Source: Dromiciops gliroides (Eukaryota > Chordata > Mammalia > Microbiotheria > Microbiotheriidae). From it: a stretch of DNA of 64,000 bases. The stretch spans positions 245,309,441 to 245,373,440 of the forward strand of contig NC_057862.1 in the NCBI RefSeq assembly GCF_019393635.1, given 5' to 3'. Below are positions 37,657-49,020 of the stretch, one piece after another. The stretch's first letter is position 1, and the number at the start of each line of letters is the position of its first letter. The notes below the pieces were generated by a model, which ran no database searches, had not been told where the DNA came from, and saw nothing but the letters and a program-made list of their open reading frames with translations. The position numbers and the translations under genes were made by a program.

Positions 37657-37860
37657 TTAATTCTCTTTTCATAATTTTCTTGCATCACTCATTTCTTTTT
37701 CAATTTTTCCTCTAACACGGTTGTCTCTCTTTTTTAGCTCTTTCAGCAATTCCTGTTGGGCTTGCATACAGTTTCCATTTTTTAGGCTTTTCTTGTAGCT
37801 CTTTAGAGATTCTATTTATAGCTCTATTTCTACAATTATTTCTCCTTATTTTAAAACCTT

Positions 37861-38579
37861 TGCTCTTCTTATTACAGAGAGCAGACTAAGATCAATTTGT
37901 CCAAGGAGAAAATCATCTGTATCTATAGGAGTTATGGTTCAAATGGGTTTTATGCCAGTCTTTATTATTGTCCATAAGCCTCTAGGGAGCTTCCAGAGCC
38001 TACCTAGTAGAGAAAAGAAGCATTGGTTTGTTTTAATGGAATCTGTATTCAGATTGAAATAGCAGAGAGGAAGGATGAAGTGTGCCATGTTTCTAGAGAG
38101 TGCTCTCCCATTGGGAGCAAGATAACTCAGCTCAACCTGGAGAGTGTGCTGGGTCTTACCCAAGGGGGAACTCCCCAAAGACTCCTGATTAGCAAGTCAG
38201 AAATAGGGACATAATGACAACTACCTGCTCCTCTTATGTCTTCCGAGAGTCTTTTCTTTCAATCTCCTGAAGTGAAGCTGGCCTCTTCTGTCTTCTTTCC
38301 CAAAACTGGAAGCCAGGAGCACCCAAATTATGAGTCCCCAAAGGGGGACTGCTGAGGACTGAAGATTTTTGTCTCTTGACAACTCTTCTCTGATTGTCAC
38401 ATAGAGAAGGGCCTTCATTTCAACTAATAAGGAGAGAGTCCCATAACAAAGAACTTTGGGACAGGGGATAAAAAAGCAATAGGCCCTGTCTTACATATGA
38501 AATATTACCAAAAGATTAGAATGCTAGAAGACTTAAAGTAATATGCCTGTCAATAACTGGGGGTTTTAGTAATAGAAAT
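37861..38579. other. Intergenic DNA, no feature recognised
   Basis: May include the 5' remnant of the old L1 at its left end. Otherwise I see nothing I can name. Confidence 0.45.
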
Positions 38580-38745
38580 AACAGGTAGCATGGAAAAACA
38601 GATATTATGCGAGATTCAGAATCAAGAAGGCTTGAGGTTGAATTGTACTTCTGACATTAACTGTAAAATAATGGGCAAATCACTTAACTTGTCTAAGCCT
38701 GTTTCCTCATCTGTAATGTGGGCATAATTATACCTATTGTGCTAG
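38580..38745 (+). mobile_element. MIR SINE
   Basis: A plus-strand MIR with 'gggcaaatcacttaacttg' and 'gtttcctcatctgtaatg' core segments. Confidence 0.75.
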
Positions 38746-39379
38746 TCCACTTTGTTTCTTTTGTTTCAAGTCTGATAGTCAACATACATTCAGATATTTC
38801 TAGTCTTCTTCTTTACCAACACTACGATGCATATAGATTACAGAACTCTCTGACAATACCATTGACTCAAGTGGCTTCTTAGGTGCCCCATCGCTTAAGA
38901 AGACAACCTTCTCAGACTGACCCGGAAAAGGTCTGGAATTATTTATGTAGATTCTATATGCTGCTTTTTGGGCATATCCCACATTCCACTCATGTGTTCC
39001 CACAGAACACATATGTCTATCATCATAGTGAGTGTCTTCCTCAAACAATCCTCCCATTCTTCAGGTATTTGGGGAATCACCATAATCAAACCTGTCTAGC
39101 TCTGCACTCAAGTTGAAAGATTCAAAGCTCTTGTGAATCTCTCTGCCACTATTTCCCTCTAGTTTCTTGTGAGGTACAAGAGTAAGGGGTGGTTAGAATA
39201 TGCAGGTGTTCAGTGCTGTTTGGGGGTTGAGTTGTTTTTTTCTTCTCCCATTAACTTCAGGTGACCTGAAGTTACTAAAAGTAGTTTAGTCCTTGACAAA
39301 TATAAACCCTTTCTTTGGTGCAGCACATCAGTAGTTTAGTTCCAGAGACCGCAATTCGTATAAAGCAGACAGATACATC

Positions 39380-39510
39380 ATCTCTTAGGTAATAGCACAA
39401 TGTAAGCTCCTTAAGAAGCTCCATTGTATTTCTATCCCCAGTGCCTAGTATAAGTACCCAACACATAGGTCCTTGATTGGTGATTGATTGGCTGATTGAT
39501 TAACAATGAA
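39380..39510 (+). repeat. L2-like 3'-end relic
   Basis: A 'tctatccccagtgcctagtat' motif followed by GATTGATTG-type simple repeats, characteristic of an L2 tail. Divergent. Confidence 0.55.
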
Positions 39511-39629
39511 CCAAGTTCTTGAGTTCAAGTTAGCAGGCTCAGCTTCTACTAGTCCTATTTAAACTACAATGGAAATTAGGTTCTTAGTAAATAGAAGAAA
39601 GGGTCAGTTGGAAGATGTATTTAAACAGA

Positions 39630-39862
39630 CTCACAGCTAGGTGGTTCAGTGGATAGAATGTTGGGCCTGGAGTCAGGAAGACCTAAGTTCAAATATGGCC
39701 CTGGGCAAATCATTTACCTAGGTTTGCCTTAATCCACCAGAGAAGGTAATGGTAAACCACTCTAATATCCTTGCCCAAGAGATCCTCAGGGATAGTATTG
39801 GTGGGCTAAGGTCCACAGGGTCATGAAGAATCAGATGCAACTGAACAGCAACAACTTGCATC
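39630..39862 (+). mobile_element. Older SINE with BovB-like tail
   Basis: The head GCTAGGTGGTTCAGTGG and core are followed by 'agagaaggtaatggtaaacc', 'ctaaggtccacagggtcatg' and 'gcaactgaacagcaacaac'. This is closer to the BovB 3' end than the tails of the other older SINEs in the window. Confidence 0.8.
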
Positions 39863-39879
39863 AAAATAATCCTATAGAC

Positions 39880-40080
39880 TAGGGGTTCTTAATTGAAGGA
39901 TGTGGTTTTGAGCCTTTAAAAATATTTTTGATGAGTACATTTTAATATAATTGGTTTCTTTTCTAATTCCATATATTTTATTTTATGCATTTTAAAATAT
40001 TATCCTGGAAAATCCATATGTTTCACCAAACTGCCAAAAGAGTTTATGACAAAAAAGAAGAGTTAAATCTCCTGCTTTAG
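39880..40080 (+). mobile_element. hAT-like non-autonomous DNA transposon relic
   Basis: AGGGGTTCTTAATT at the left and a degraded inverted end near 40060 enclose an AT-rich interior with 'aatataattggtttctttt'. Same family as 19312-19539. Confidence 0.6.
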
Positions 40081-40362
40081 GTAGTAATGATTTTTAAATG
40101 ATTTTTTTTTAAAGAAAAAGTCCATTTGATTCCCCTCTAAGGAGTAATTCATTTCATTTGGGTGGGAGGGAGTGGTTCAGACCTGTTATTTCATCAATGT
40201 GAGAAACTCTCCCCAACCCAAATTAGCATTTCTTTGTAATTTATAGCCTTATAAAAGAGGCTGACTTGCCTGTGGTCACATAGCTAGTATGTTTCAGAAG
40301 CAGGAATTAAAATCATATCTTCCTGACTCCAAGACCAGCATTCTATCCATTATGCAAAACTG

Positions 40363-41835
40363 CTCTCCGTTTTCTATCCCTACTTCTGTCTCCCTCCTTC
40401 TCCTTTTTCTTGACCTTTTTTCTCTCCTCTTCTCTCTCTCAAATACCAATGAAGAAAAATGACACTTCCCCTATGAAATTATCTTCAAAAGCCTATAAAG
40501 AGAAACAATATGATATAATGGATAGAGAATCAGAAAGACGGGTTTAAGCCCCATCACTAACAAATACTGTCTGTGTGACATGGGTGAGGGAGTGGGGGCA
40601 GAGCATAAGTCATTTAACCTTTTGGTGTCCCCAGGCAACTCTATAAACCTTCAAGTTTCAGAGCCTGTGCCCATCTGTATCTGTAGAAGATGTTCCTCAG
40701 TGAGAGCTCCTTATGACTATGCAACCACAAGTTTAAAATATACATAGTTAGTTCTTTAAAGGGCATCACTGTACCAAAGCAATTTTTCTAAAGGTTTGGG
40801 TTTTTGCCCAGGAGACAGCAACTAGGTACAATGTCACATGGTACATCTATACAACAAATCTAATAAATATTTATTTGCTTAATACTTTATAAGAATTTGC
40901 TTGTGTTTTACACACATTTGATGTTTAAGTTGAATGTTAGATGTTAATGTTAAATGTCAATTCATGTTAAAATGTTTAATGTTAGTTTCATTTAATTTTT
41001 TTAATTTAATGGTAAGTGTTTTAAAATGTTATGGTTAAAAACACAACCAAATTAATAAAAAGTATGACTTCTTTGCCAAGATTTAATATTAAAATTTTAC
41101 TTTAATATTTCAAAATCTACATTCAAATATACAATGTTTTTAAAAATCTACATCCAGATTAAGAAAAAAATAGTATGACTTTGCAAAAATGTTGTCATAT
41201 ATTCAGAGTGACCAAAAGATGATAAGGTCAACAGAGTTGTTTGGGGAACTATTTCCATTTTTCTGGGCTGGTTCCTAAATCCCAGGGCACTTCTAGTAAC
41301 TGAGTGTGGCAATGGTTGAGGATAGAAATAAGGACTGACCCCTAAAACTGGAGAGGGGAGGGCTTAATAAGAAGACAAAAGAAGAAAGAGAAGATAGCCT
41401 AGATCAAATTCATTGAGCAAACATGCCCTATTGGTACCAGAAAGGATAGTACCAAGTGGACTTTTACAGTGGCTTTCTGGTCTGCAGGGCATTCTTTTTA
41501 AAATTGTAATTTCATTGCACCTGCATTTGCAAGCTTTCTCTACACATCTGTCCTGCAGAGACCAGGAGTATGGCAGAAGCAGATATTGAGGCCAATTTTG
41601 GAAACTGCAGAGTTTTCCACCTATGTGGACGAAAGCAGAATAAAAGAGCAGAATTTTACTGGGAGACTGTTGCACAAGGCCAGATATGGAGAGCCTACAA
41701 ATAATATCTGCTTTTCCTCCTGTATCACAAGTTGGCAACAAAGACAGAATCTTTAACTTCTATCAACTATCTCCCTTTTCTATTCCATTTCTATGATTTC
41801 TTTGCTACCTCTCTTCCTTTCCTTTTTCTACTCCA
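40363..41835. other. Intergenic DNA, mostly unrecognised
   Basis: A degraded MIR-like stretch at about 40510-40690 and an AT-rich section at 40860-41200 with imperfect AATGTTAA-type repeats. No gene seen. Confidence 0.5.
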
Positions 41836-42219
41836 CTAGTTCTCAAGCTTTTGGTCGTCAGACCCTTTAGTCTCTTAAAATTATTGAGGGGGGGAGGGGG
41901 GGGCGGCTAGGTGGCGCAGTGGATTAAGCACTGGCCCTGGATTCAGGAGTACCTGAGTTCAAATCTGGCCTCAGACACTTAACACTTACTAGCTGTGTGA
42001 CCCTGGGCAAGTCACTTAACCCCCATTGCCCTGCAAAAAAAAAAATTATTGAGGACCCCTCAAAGAGTTTTTCAAATGTGAGTTAGCTCTATTATTAATA
42101 TATTTCTTTATTAGAAATTATGTCTTAGTATAATTATAGAAATAGTTTTGACCTTGTGGACCCCAATGGGGATTCAGTGACCCCGGGGTTCCTGGACCAC
42201 AGTTAGAGAACCCCTGTTC
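41836..42219 (-). mobile_element. hAT-Charlie-like element split by a young SINE
   Basis: The left end 'agttctcaagcttttggtcg' and right end 'cacagttagagaacccctg' are imperfect inverted repeats of the CAGGGGTTCTC type, with an 'aaattattgaggacccc' interior. Split by the SINE at 41890-42042. Confidence 0.65.
41890..42042 (+). mobile_element. Young SINE, the last one before the OTX2 block
   Basis: A near-consensus body preceded by a G-rich run. Perfect 12-bp duplication AAATTATTGAGG at 41878-41889 and 42043-42054. I find no further young SINE from here to the end of the window. Confidence 0.93.
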
Positions 42220-42254
42220 TACCCTATTCCCCAAAATCAAGTCTTCTTTCCCAA

Positions 42255-42795
42255 GTGGGATAGTGGCTGTTTGGTGCAGTGGAACAGGCATTGAGTTTGG
42301 AGTCAGATGGAGTAGTCTTGCCACTAAATGTCTATTTGACCTTGGACACATCATATAACCTCTCTGGGCCTTAGTTTCTTCATTTAAATGATCTCCAAGC
42401 TGCCTTAAAATTGTAGAAGTATAGATATAGAATTTGAAGGGACATTAGAGGTCATCTGAGAGGCTGTGGCTTGCCCATGGTCATATAGATCATAAGTGGC
42501 AGGAGTAGAATTTGAACCCAAGTCTTCCTGATTCCAAGGTTAAACCCACTAAACCATTTGGCCTTCCACCTCTAAATTTATTATCTTACCCCAAATGGAA
42601 AGATCCAAACAAACTGTGCTATAGGCTGGATAGCCATGGTGGAAAGACATGTTCTAGGTCCATCTCTGCCATTCATTCAATTTGTGATCTTTAAGGAAAG
42701 TCATCTCCTCTCTGGCCTTCAATTACCTCATCTGCAAAATGAAGGGGTCAGCCTTTGAAGTCCCTCAAAGTTCTAACAATTTGTGATTCTGTAGA
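42255..42795. mobile_element. Cluster of ancient MIR-type fragments
   Basis: Plus-strand pieces at about 42255-42420 and 42610-42795 ('cctctctgggccttagtttc', 'attacctcatctgcaaaatg') flank a minus-strand piece at about 42430-42570. Old and divergent. Confidence 0.65.
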
Positions 42796-43654
42796 CCCTT
42801 ATTAGACCCATGGGAACTAATGGGGGCATTTCCATTTTCAAATATGTCCCTCAAAGGCACTATCAGCACTTTTGTACATGTGGGAGAAGGGAACAGATGG
42901 AGTCTCTTTTCACCAAATACCAAGGTCTATCTCCCTTTTTCATGTTCCAAGGACTGCATGCAGAATGGTTCTGCCCCAATACAGGAGATGAAAGGTGCTC
43001 CCCCCTGAAACAATAGATCGTCGATTAGTGTCCCCAAACGCATCACCTGGACCTGTCCAACCAATGTCCCCGACCTCCAACATCTGCTGCACCTGCCTCG
43101 AGCTTGCATCCCAAAGTGGGAGTCTGTATGCGAATTTCAACCTGAGGCGGGTCACTCCAGATCAGATATTCAGCCTCTCTAGCTCTTTGTCAAATTTCCT
43201 CTTCGCACGGAAGAAGCAAGATTTGCAGCAAGTCTTCGAAGGCCTACCTGTCTTCCTTTAGCCGTGCCCCATTTCTCTCTGCGGGAGCTGTATCACTGAC
43301 TTTGTAGGATGCACGAGTAGTCACAGACATTCCTCTCCTCCCCCCCCCACCGTCCCCGCACACCCCTCCCCCCTTCCCCCTCCCCTCCCGAGCCAAAGGT
43401 CTAGCAAGCTAGTTCCTGAAGACTGCCCACAGCCGCCCTCCCAACAGCCCACCCAGCAATAGTCCTTTCTGCTGCGCCGCTCACTTTTTCCTCCAAGCCT
43501 GAGCACAGGAGGCTGGGGTTTTACAAGGGACCTTGGGAGGACTCAGGGGTTTGAGTGGGCATGGCGCAGAAAGGCGCTAAAGCCAGCTTCCATGAAGCAA
43601 TCAATCCACAAACACTCCCCGTGTCCGAGAAGAATTTTTCTGTAAGTGTGTGTA

Positions 43655-43725
43655 CGTATACACCTACGCACACACACACGCACATATATATGTATATATA
43701 CATACACACACACACACACATATAC
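43655..43725 (+). repeat. (CA)n/(TA)n-rich tract
   Basis: Two CA runs separated by an alternating TA/CA section, a compound dinucleotide repeat. Confidence 0.85.
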
Positions 43726-44474
43726 GCCACTGACATTCCTCCAGGCTCAATTCAGGGAAAATAAAAGGGGGAAGTAGAGAAAACAAGGAGAGATGAGAAC
43801 GATTTACTCCTCCTATTCTCTCCTTCTCAGTTAAGCTCGTGGGCAGAGTTCTGGACACGCTCGCCGGTGTGTTTCCTCTCAGCTCTGAATATTTTCTGGT
43901 TAATAGTGGACCAGTAGGTCATAACCCAGAACCAGCTTCTGCTCGATGCAGAAGCCTTGGTACTAGCAAGAGTTGCCCGCTTTGTGTGCGATTGTCTTCA
44001 TTTCACAATCCTTCCGGACCAGAGCTAGAAGTACTGCCAACCTAGGGGACCTGAGCGTACTGGGACCTACAGCAGTTATGAATGAGGGGCTCGAGGAGAC
44101 CTGGGTCGGATTCCTGATCTCTTTTTGTTCAGCTGACTAGGCACGAGAGCCTAGTCACGAGAGACTTAATAATATACAAGCAAAGGGAACTCAGATTCTG
44201 CGTCTCTGACCCGACATGAAGGCCAAGTTCAAAGGCAGCCAAGTGGCAGGCTGGAAAAATGTCATTCAGCTCTTCCCATGACTCCCCCCCCCCCCGCCCC
44301 CACCCCTAGGTATACAGGCTCTAGGTCCCTGAGAGGTCCTCCAGAATCTCTAGATAGTATTTCTAATGAAATCCTAGAGAGAAGTGAGACAGGACCTTCC
44401 CAAGAAAGAAGCAAGCGGCTCCAACGCTAACAGGAATTACTAATTTGAGTGATCTCTTGGACTTCCTACTCCTT

Positions 44475-44476
<2 letters not shown>

Positions 44477-44553
<77 letters not shown>
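44477..44553 (+). repeat. (CT)n microsatellite
   Basis: An uninterrupted run of about 38 CT units in the repeat-poor block downstream of OTX2. Confidence 0.97.
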
Positions 44554-44556
<3 letters not shown>

Positions 44557-45059
44557 TAAGGAACTAACAGGCGTAATCAAATCAAATTTCAATTTTCATA
44601 TTTACAGGGAGTAAAACATTTTGTCCTTCCTTCCCCCTTTCCGAAAGAGAAACAGGCTCCCTCCTAGCCCTGCATTCAAGTTGCGTCACATTAACGCCAT
44701 TAAGTGCACTATCCCCTGAAACCAAAAACAAACAAAAATTTCCCAGACCTGGTGGAGTTCCGTCTGGTGAAAGCCCCAGGGCTTGGCTGTGCCCTGACGC
44801 AGAGCCTGGTTAGTGTGAGTGGGTCCCAGTTAAAAGGACCGATTGTCTGTCTCTTAAAGGAGACACAGGTAGAGCAGTGAAGCTGGGGGGCAGGCAACCT
44901 GTCTGACCCTCAGGTGCAACCTAAACGACCCCCAATGGGCTGAGCCAATCTGTTTGTGTCCCAGTCCCACCCGAAGCTTCGCTGCTTGACTGGTCCTCGG
45001 CCTCCGGTAATCATTCTATATGGACTAGATTTAGGGAGAAGTGGAGGAGGGCCTTCCAA

Positions 45060-45420
45060 GCTAGACATGATTACGCACCTCCCTTTTCCAAACCATATGA
45101 TAATGTTAAATCTGGTTAAATGAAGAACACGAAAGTGTTCTCTGGATCTGATCCTGGGAAGAATGCCCCTTCCTAAGAGCATCACGACTAAGAAGCATTT
45201 TGGCCATAAGCTGATAATCAGGTAGCGGTGGTCATACCCACACACTTCAGACCTAGATGCTTAGAAAGCGTGTTATCATACAGGACGCCCATTAGGCACC
45301 GGTAATCCGCTATCCACGCATTTCAGCACCATTTGAATGTTAAGGAGATTTTTATTAATGGTTCATGAGCCGAAAAAGTCACAATTGACTCTGGGAGCAG
45401 ATATTAACAGTTTAAGACTG
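45060..45420. promoter_or_regulatory. Candidate conserved non-coding element
   Basis: Single-copy-looking DNA with clustered factor cores: ATGATTACG, CATATGATAATG, GCTGATAATCAGG, CGGTAATCCGC (TAATCC at 45303-45308) and TTTTTATTAATGG. It lies about 7-8 kb downstream of the OTX2 stop. This is a motif-density call; no alignment was possible. Confidence 0.35.
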
Positions 45421-46482
45421 CGATGGGTGACTTTCTAATTTCAAGTAATCGCACCACTCCGCGATTAAGCCAGGAAACTGGGGATCGGTCCAGGGGGCTG
45501 GGAAGCTGTAGTTCATTCAGCACCTTTTCTGGAATAGACTCTGAGGAGATCCTTTCTGGGCCTTTAAATGAAGTGGGGAAAGGAGGAGGAGAAAGAACGG
45601 AGGGAAATGAGAGGCAAGAGTAGCAAAGCAGTTCCCCGGCTCTTGGAAAGGTCGGGAGGGGGAGGGGAGAAGCTTTGCTGATCACTTCACAACCAGTTCT
45701 AGGGGGAAGACAAAAAACGACCCACCAACAAAACCCTCTCTCACTGCCACACCTGGCCAGTGGTCTGGTATCGATGTTTTGATCTCTGAAGTAAGAAGTT
45801 CTAGGTTGGAAAATGTCTCCTCATGATGTTAAGTAGCCTGAGAATGAAATTCTTAATTCGAAAGGTACCCTCCTGACCCCGCCCAACGGCAAATTACCGA
45901 AGAAACAATAGGGTGCAATGGATAGCACCAGGTTCTCCAACACCTTTATTCTCTGTGGTGCTTAAAAAAAAAAAAAAGGAATACAGAAGAGAAAAGTCAT
46001 TCCAAAGTTTGACCCCTTAGGATATTTTGCTGTGGGCTTCTTTTATGATTTAAAAAACAAACAAACAGTATTTACAATAATAATTGAAGGTAAAGAGTGT
46101 AGAGAACGAGGACCAAAATTGAACCGCAGAGGTCAAATTGTTCAAATCATTTAATGCCCCCGCCCCACTCCCCCTAGGTTAAAAGAATTCGAAGGTGCAT
46201 TCTCCCCTGACCGCCTGGAAGGCTCTGCACCTGCATCCACTCCCACGCCAAAGGGATGGGTTTTGTAAATTTCCTTGAGTTTTATTAATTTTATAGCTTG
46301 TTTAGGCGTAGACAGAAAAATCGTTTGTTTCAAAATATAGAGCCCTTGTGTTTCTCTTAATAATTGGGGGGGGGCACTCGTCCCTAATAATGGAAATTAC
46401 TTTGAATAAAATGTGTATTTGATTTTCTATGTACATAAGTGTGCCCTTCCCTCTCTCTTACTCTCCCCCCCCCCCCGTCAGT

Positions 46483-46625
46483 TTTTTTGAGGACGGAGAT
46501 ATATTCATTGAATTCCCAAAGACTACCTAGCACAGTGCCCTGGCACATGGTAGATGCTTTAATAAATGTTGCTGAATGAATGCGTGCATGTAAGAATGCA
46601 TGCATGAATGAATGAACGAACTAAT
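46483..46625 (+). repeat. L2 LINE 3'-end relic
   Basis: Sequence resembling the L2 tail: a 'cctagcacagtgccctggcac' type motif followed by 'tttaataaatgttgctgaatgaatg' and imperfect ATGA/ATGC repeats. It is one of the few transposon traces in the OTX2 flank, and it is ancient. Confidence 0.7.
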
Positions 46626-46839
46626 GAATATACAGCGCCGGCAGATTTTTGCCTCGAAAGGTAGGAAACTGTCTCGTTCGACGCCGAACCAGCCTCCTCT
46701 TCCTCCTCAGTCACAGTTACCTAAGAAAACCCACTTTAACCCCCCCACCCCCGCTTCATTTCTTTTCAACTGCTCCAACTAAAGAAACGGAGTCGTCTGC
46801 AAATTCTAAACAGTTCTTCAATTTATTTTCCTCCGTATC

Positions 46840-46990
46840 AAACTAATACTTATTATTTTAAAGTCTCATAATGCTATTAATAGGCAGTTTTGAAGAAATG
46901 CTTTATGTAATCATGTACAATATGTTTCAATACACCAGAGTATTACAGTTTCACGCATAATATTAATTCTGTCAGATAAATCCTATAATC
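46840..46990. promoter_or_regulatory. Candidate conserved AT-rich non-coding element
   Basis: A dense run of AT-rich factor cores (CTATTAATAGG, ATGTAATCATG, CATAATATTAATTC, TATAATC) inside an otherwise GC-rich, repeat-free block. Such an abrupt AT-rich island with palindromic TAAT sites is typical of developmental enhancers. Function is inferred. Confidence 0.35.
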
Positions 46991-47599
46991 TGTGCAATTT
47001 CCAAACATAATACTGGAAAACATAGGGATAGGTTTTGTTTGTTTTAGGTTCTTGCCTTTTTTTTTAATTGGTCTTTCTAAGAAAGAAAGCTCCCTGTCTT
47101 CTGTATTATGGTCACCTAGTGGAGGAAATCAAGCCCCCAGAGGGGATCATATTCCTTCAACAAACTTCACTAGTGGGATACAGTCGTGGGGGGAGCAGCC
47201 AAAAAAAAAAAAAAGTTGGGGGAGCAGCAATTTCCAGGAGTGGACAAAGTGAATAAGAGAAGGTATTCGGAGTTTGGGACCTATAGTGGCGAGATGGGAA
47301 GGGTAAAGGACGGAAACAGGTCTCTTCCTTTTCAAAGTCCTTTAGCTGTGGGCTGACGTCGGAGAAGAGCTTGAATAAGCCTGTATTGTATGGACAGTCT
47401 CTTTTCGCTGTTTTTGAACAACATCAGGTGACTGACTAGCTGCCAGTTGGGTGGGATGATTCCTGTTGCCTCACTGATTTTTCTGTTTGATTATTACACA
47501 TCTCTGTGTGGAATAACCGACCACCTACTCTCAATGGCTTTTCCTTACACCTTCGTACGTCTAACAACCGGGCTCAGGTTCTAAAGAGAAGATCTTGCC

Positions 47600-49020
47600 C
47601 AGTGTAGGATGCGGGTTCATGCCATGGATTTGAATACGCGTATCTGCCTGTACTTTTCTGGGGGACGTGAAGGAAGGCACGTGACATCCTCCCCCCTCCT
47701 CCCTACCCTTCCTGGCTTCCTCCCACCCCCTAACTCCCACTCCACCTCTCACCTACGGGCTTGCCTTTCGAGAGCCCCAGGCTAGGGGCAGCCTGAGCGG
47801 AACTGCCGCGTTCCGCGTCAGCGTAAATAAATCGTTTTAGGTCCACCGCCCACTGTGACAGCCTAGGCACCGCTCCCTATAGTAGAATAGAACTGCGGCG
47901 GTCGCGTTGGGGAGACAGGCTGCTAGTGGCCTCCCACTTGGGAGGACTGGAGCGGGGGCAGGCCCCCAAGAAGGTGCAAATGACTAAGCACATTCACGGG
48001 ACAGAGAGGGGGAAGAAAGGATATCACGTTTAAAAAACAACACAGTGAAGACATCCATAAAGAGGGAAGCGAAGAGGGGGCGGGAGAAAGCAGAGAGGAA
48101 TAGACCCGGGGCTACCCTTCGGGCGTCCGTCGAAGCCGCCTGCACAGCTAGCCTAGCCCAGCAAACAAAATACTCCCCGACTCAAAAAAAGTCTCCTCAG
48201 TTTCCCTGCATGGTTCTCCCCGGGGGAGGGGAAGAGGCTGGTAGTAGGGGTGGGGAAGAGCCCAGCCCAGCTGGGAGCACCGTCTCTGTGCCACATCTGG
48301 CGGACGAGCCCCGGAGATTGCAAACTTTGAAAGGAGTGAAGTTCTCCTCCTGTGGAGATGGAAGCCTGGCTCCCTTTGCTGCCGGGGTAGCTGCCACACC
48401 CCGCCGTCTGGCGTCTTCCCAGGAAGACCTGAAACACTAAAGCCAACCACTGTCCCTCCTCATCCCGCCAGACTCTCTCCCTTGATGTCCGAAAACCCCT
48501 TCAGTCGCCAGACTTCCCCAAACCCCCCTCCCCTTTCCCTAACCACTGTTTCCCGCTTGGGCCTTTCTAACTGGTGCCCTTAGCCATCAGGATCTACGCC
48601 CATAGTTATTATTTCCCCGCGTTTCTAAAGGGTGGGTGTCAGGAGCCGAAGACGGCATAAGCACGCTCTGCCCCGTAGCTGCCCTGCGCAAAGTTTTGGT
48701 CAGTTCCCGCGCCATGCCCAACGGGCCTACTGACTCAGTACACCTTTTCCAGGTGCAAGATCAATCGCATGGGCCCCACCTTATGGGCTAGGTTTGGCCT
48801 TGCTCTTCTGAGGCCGACTTGATGGGCCGCAAGGTCTTTCAGCTAGTGTGTGTATATGCACTTGTTCCCGGAGCTGAGCTCTGAGTTCCCAGACAGCTGG
48901 TGGATTCCGAGCCGAGCGGATAGGAGAGTGGGAAAGTTTTTAAACGGTATTTTCTGTCTAAGAAAGAAAGCGGGCGGGGACGGGGAGGCGGGGCTGTCTT
49001 GAGTAATGTAAGGGCTAGGT
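47600..49020. promoter_or_regulatory. CpG-island-like block downstream of OTX2
   Basis: CpG is dense here against a CpG-poor background. I count about 13 CpG in 47795-47915 alone, including CCGCG, GCGGCGG and GTCGCG clusters. The block is free of interspersed repeats and continues, more weakly, to about 49.0 kb. Open frames on both strands (for example 48045-48440) follow from high GC, and I see no recognisable protein. It could be a Polycomb-type CpG island or the promoter of a non-coding RNA. Confidence 0.55.

Larger units (their letters stand above)
30304..37860 (-). mobile_element. Old minus-strand L1 carrying five later insertions
   Basis: Pieces at 30304-30498 and 32213-37860 form one antisense L1. 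ORF2 remnants lie at 32.2-34.8 kb (reverse-transcriptase parallels to 9.0-9.7 kb), the pyrimidine-rich inter-ORF region at 34.8-35.4 kb, ORF1 at 35.48-36.32 kb and again at 37.67-37.86 kb. The ORF1 frame 35705-35511 contains VKEKILQAARKRLFKYHGAT, homologous to the HAL1-like ORF1. It is interrupted by inserts at 30499-32212, 33219-33371, 34169-34367, 36080-36214 and 36325-37656. All frames are broken. Confidence 0.75.
42800..46480. other. Repeat-poor intergenic DNA downstream of OTX2
   Basis: No gene recognised. Apart from poly-C/poly-G runs (about 43340-43385 and 44285-44300), the dinucleotide tracts listed separately and the candidate element at 45.06-45.42 kb, I see no interspersed repeat. 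GC is clearly higher than in the first 42 kb. Confidence 0.6.

Noticed and set aside
48045..48440. 131-codon plus-strand open frame in the CpG-rich block, with overlapping minus-strand frames
   Set aside because: High GC removes stops in several frames at once, there is no recognisable domain, and no frame is favoured. Treated as chance.
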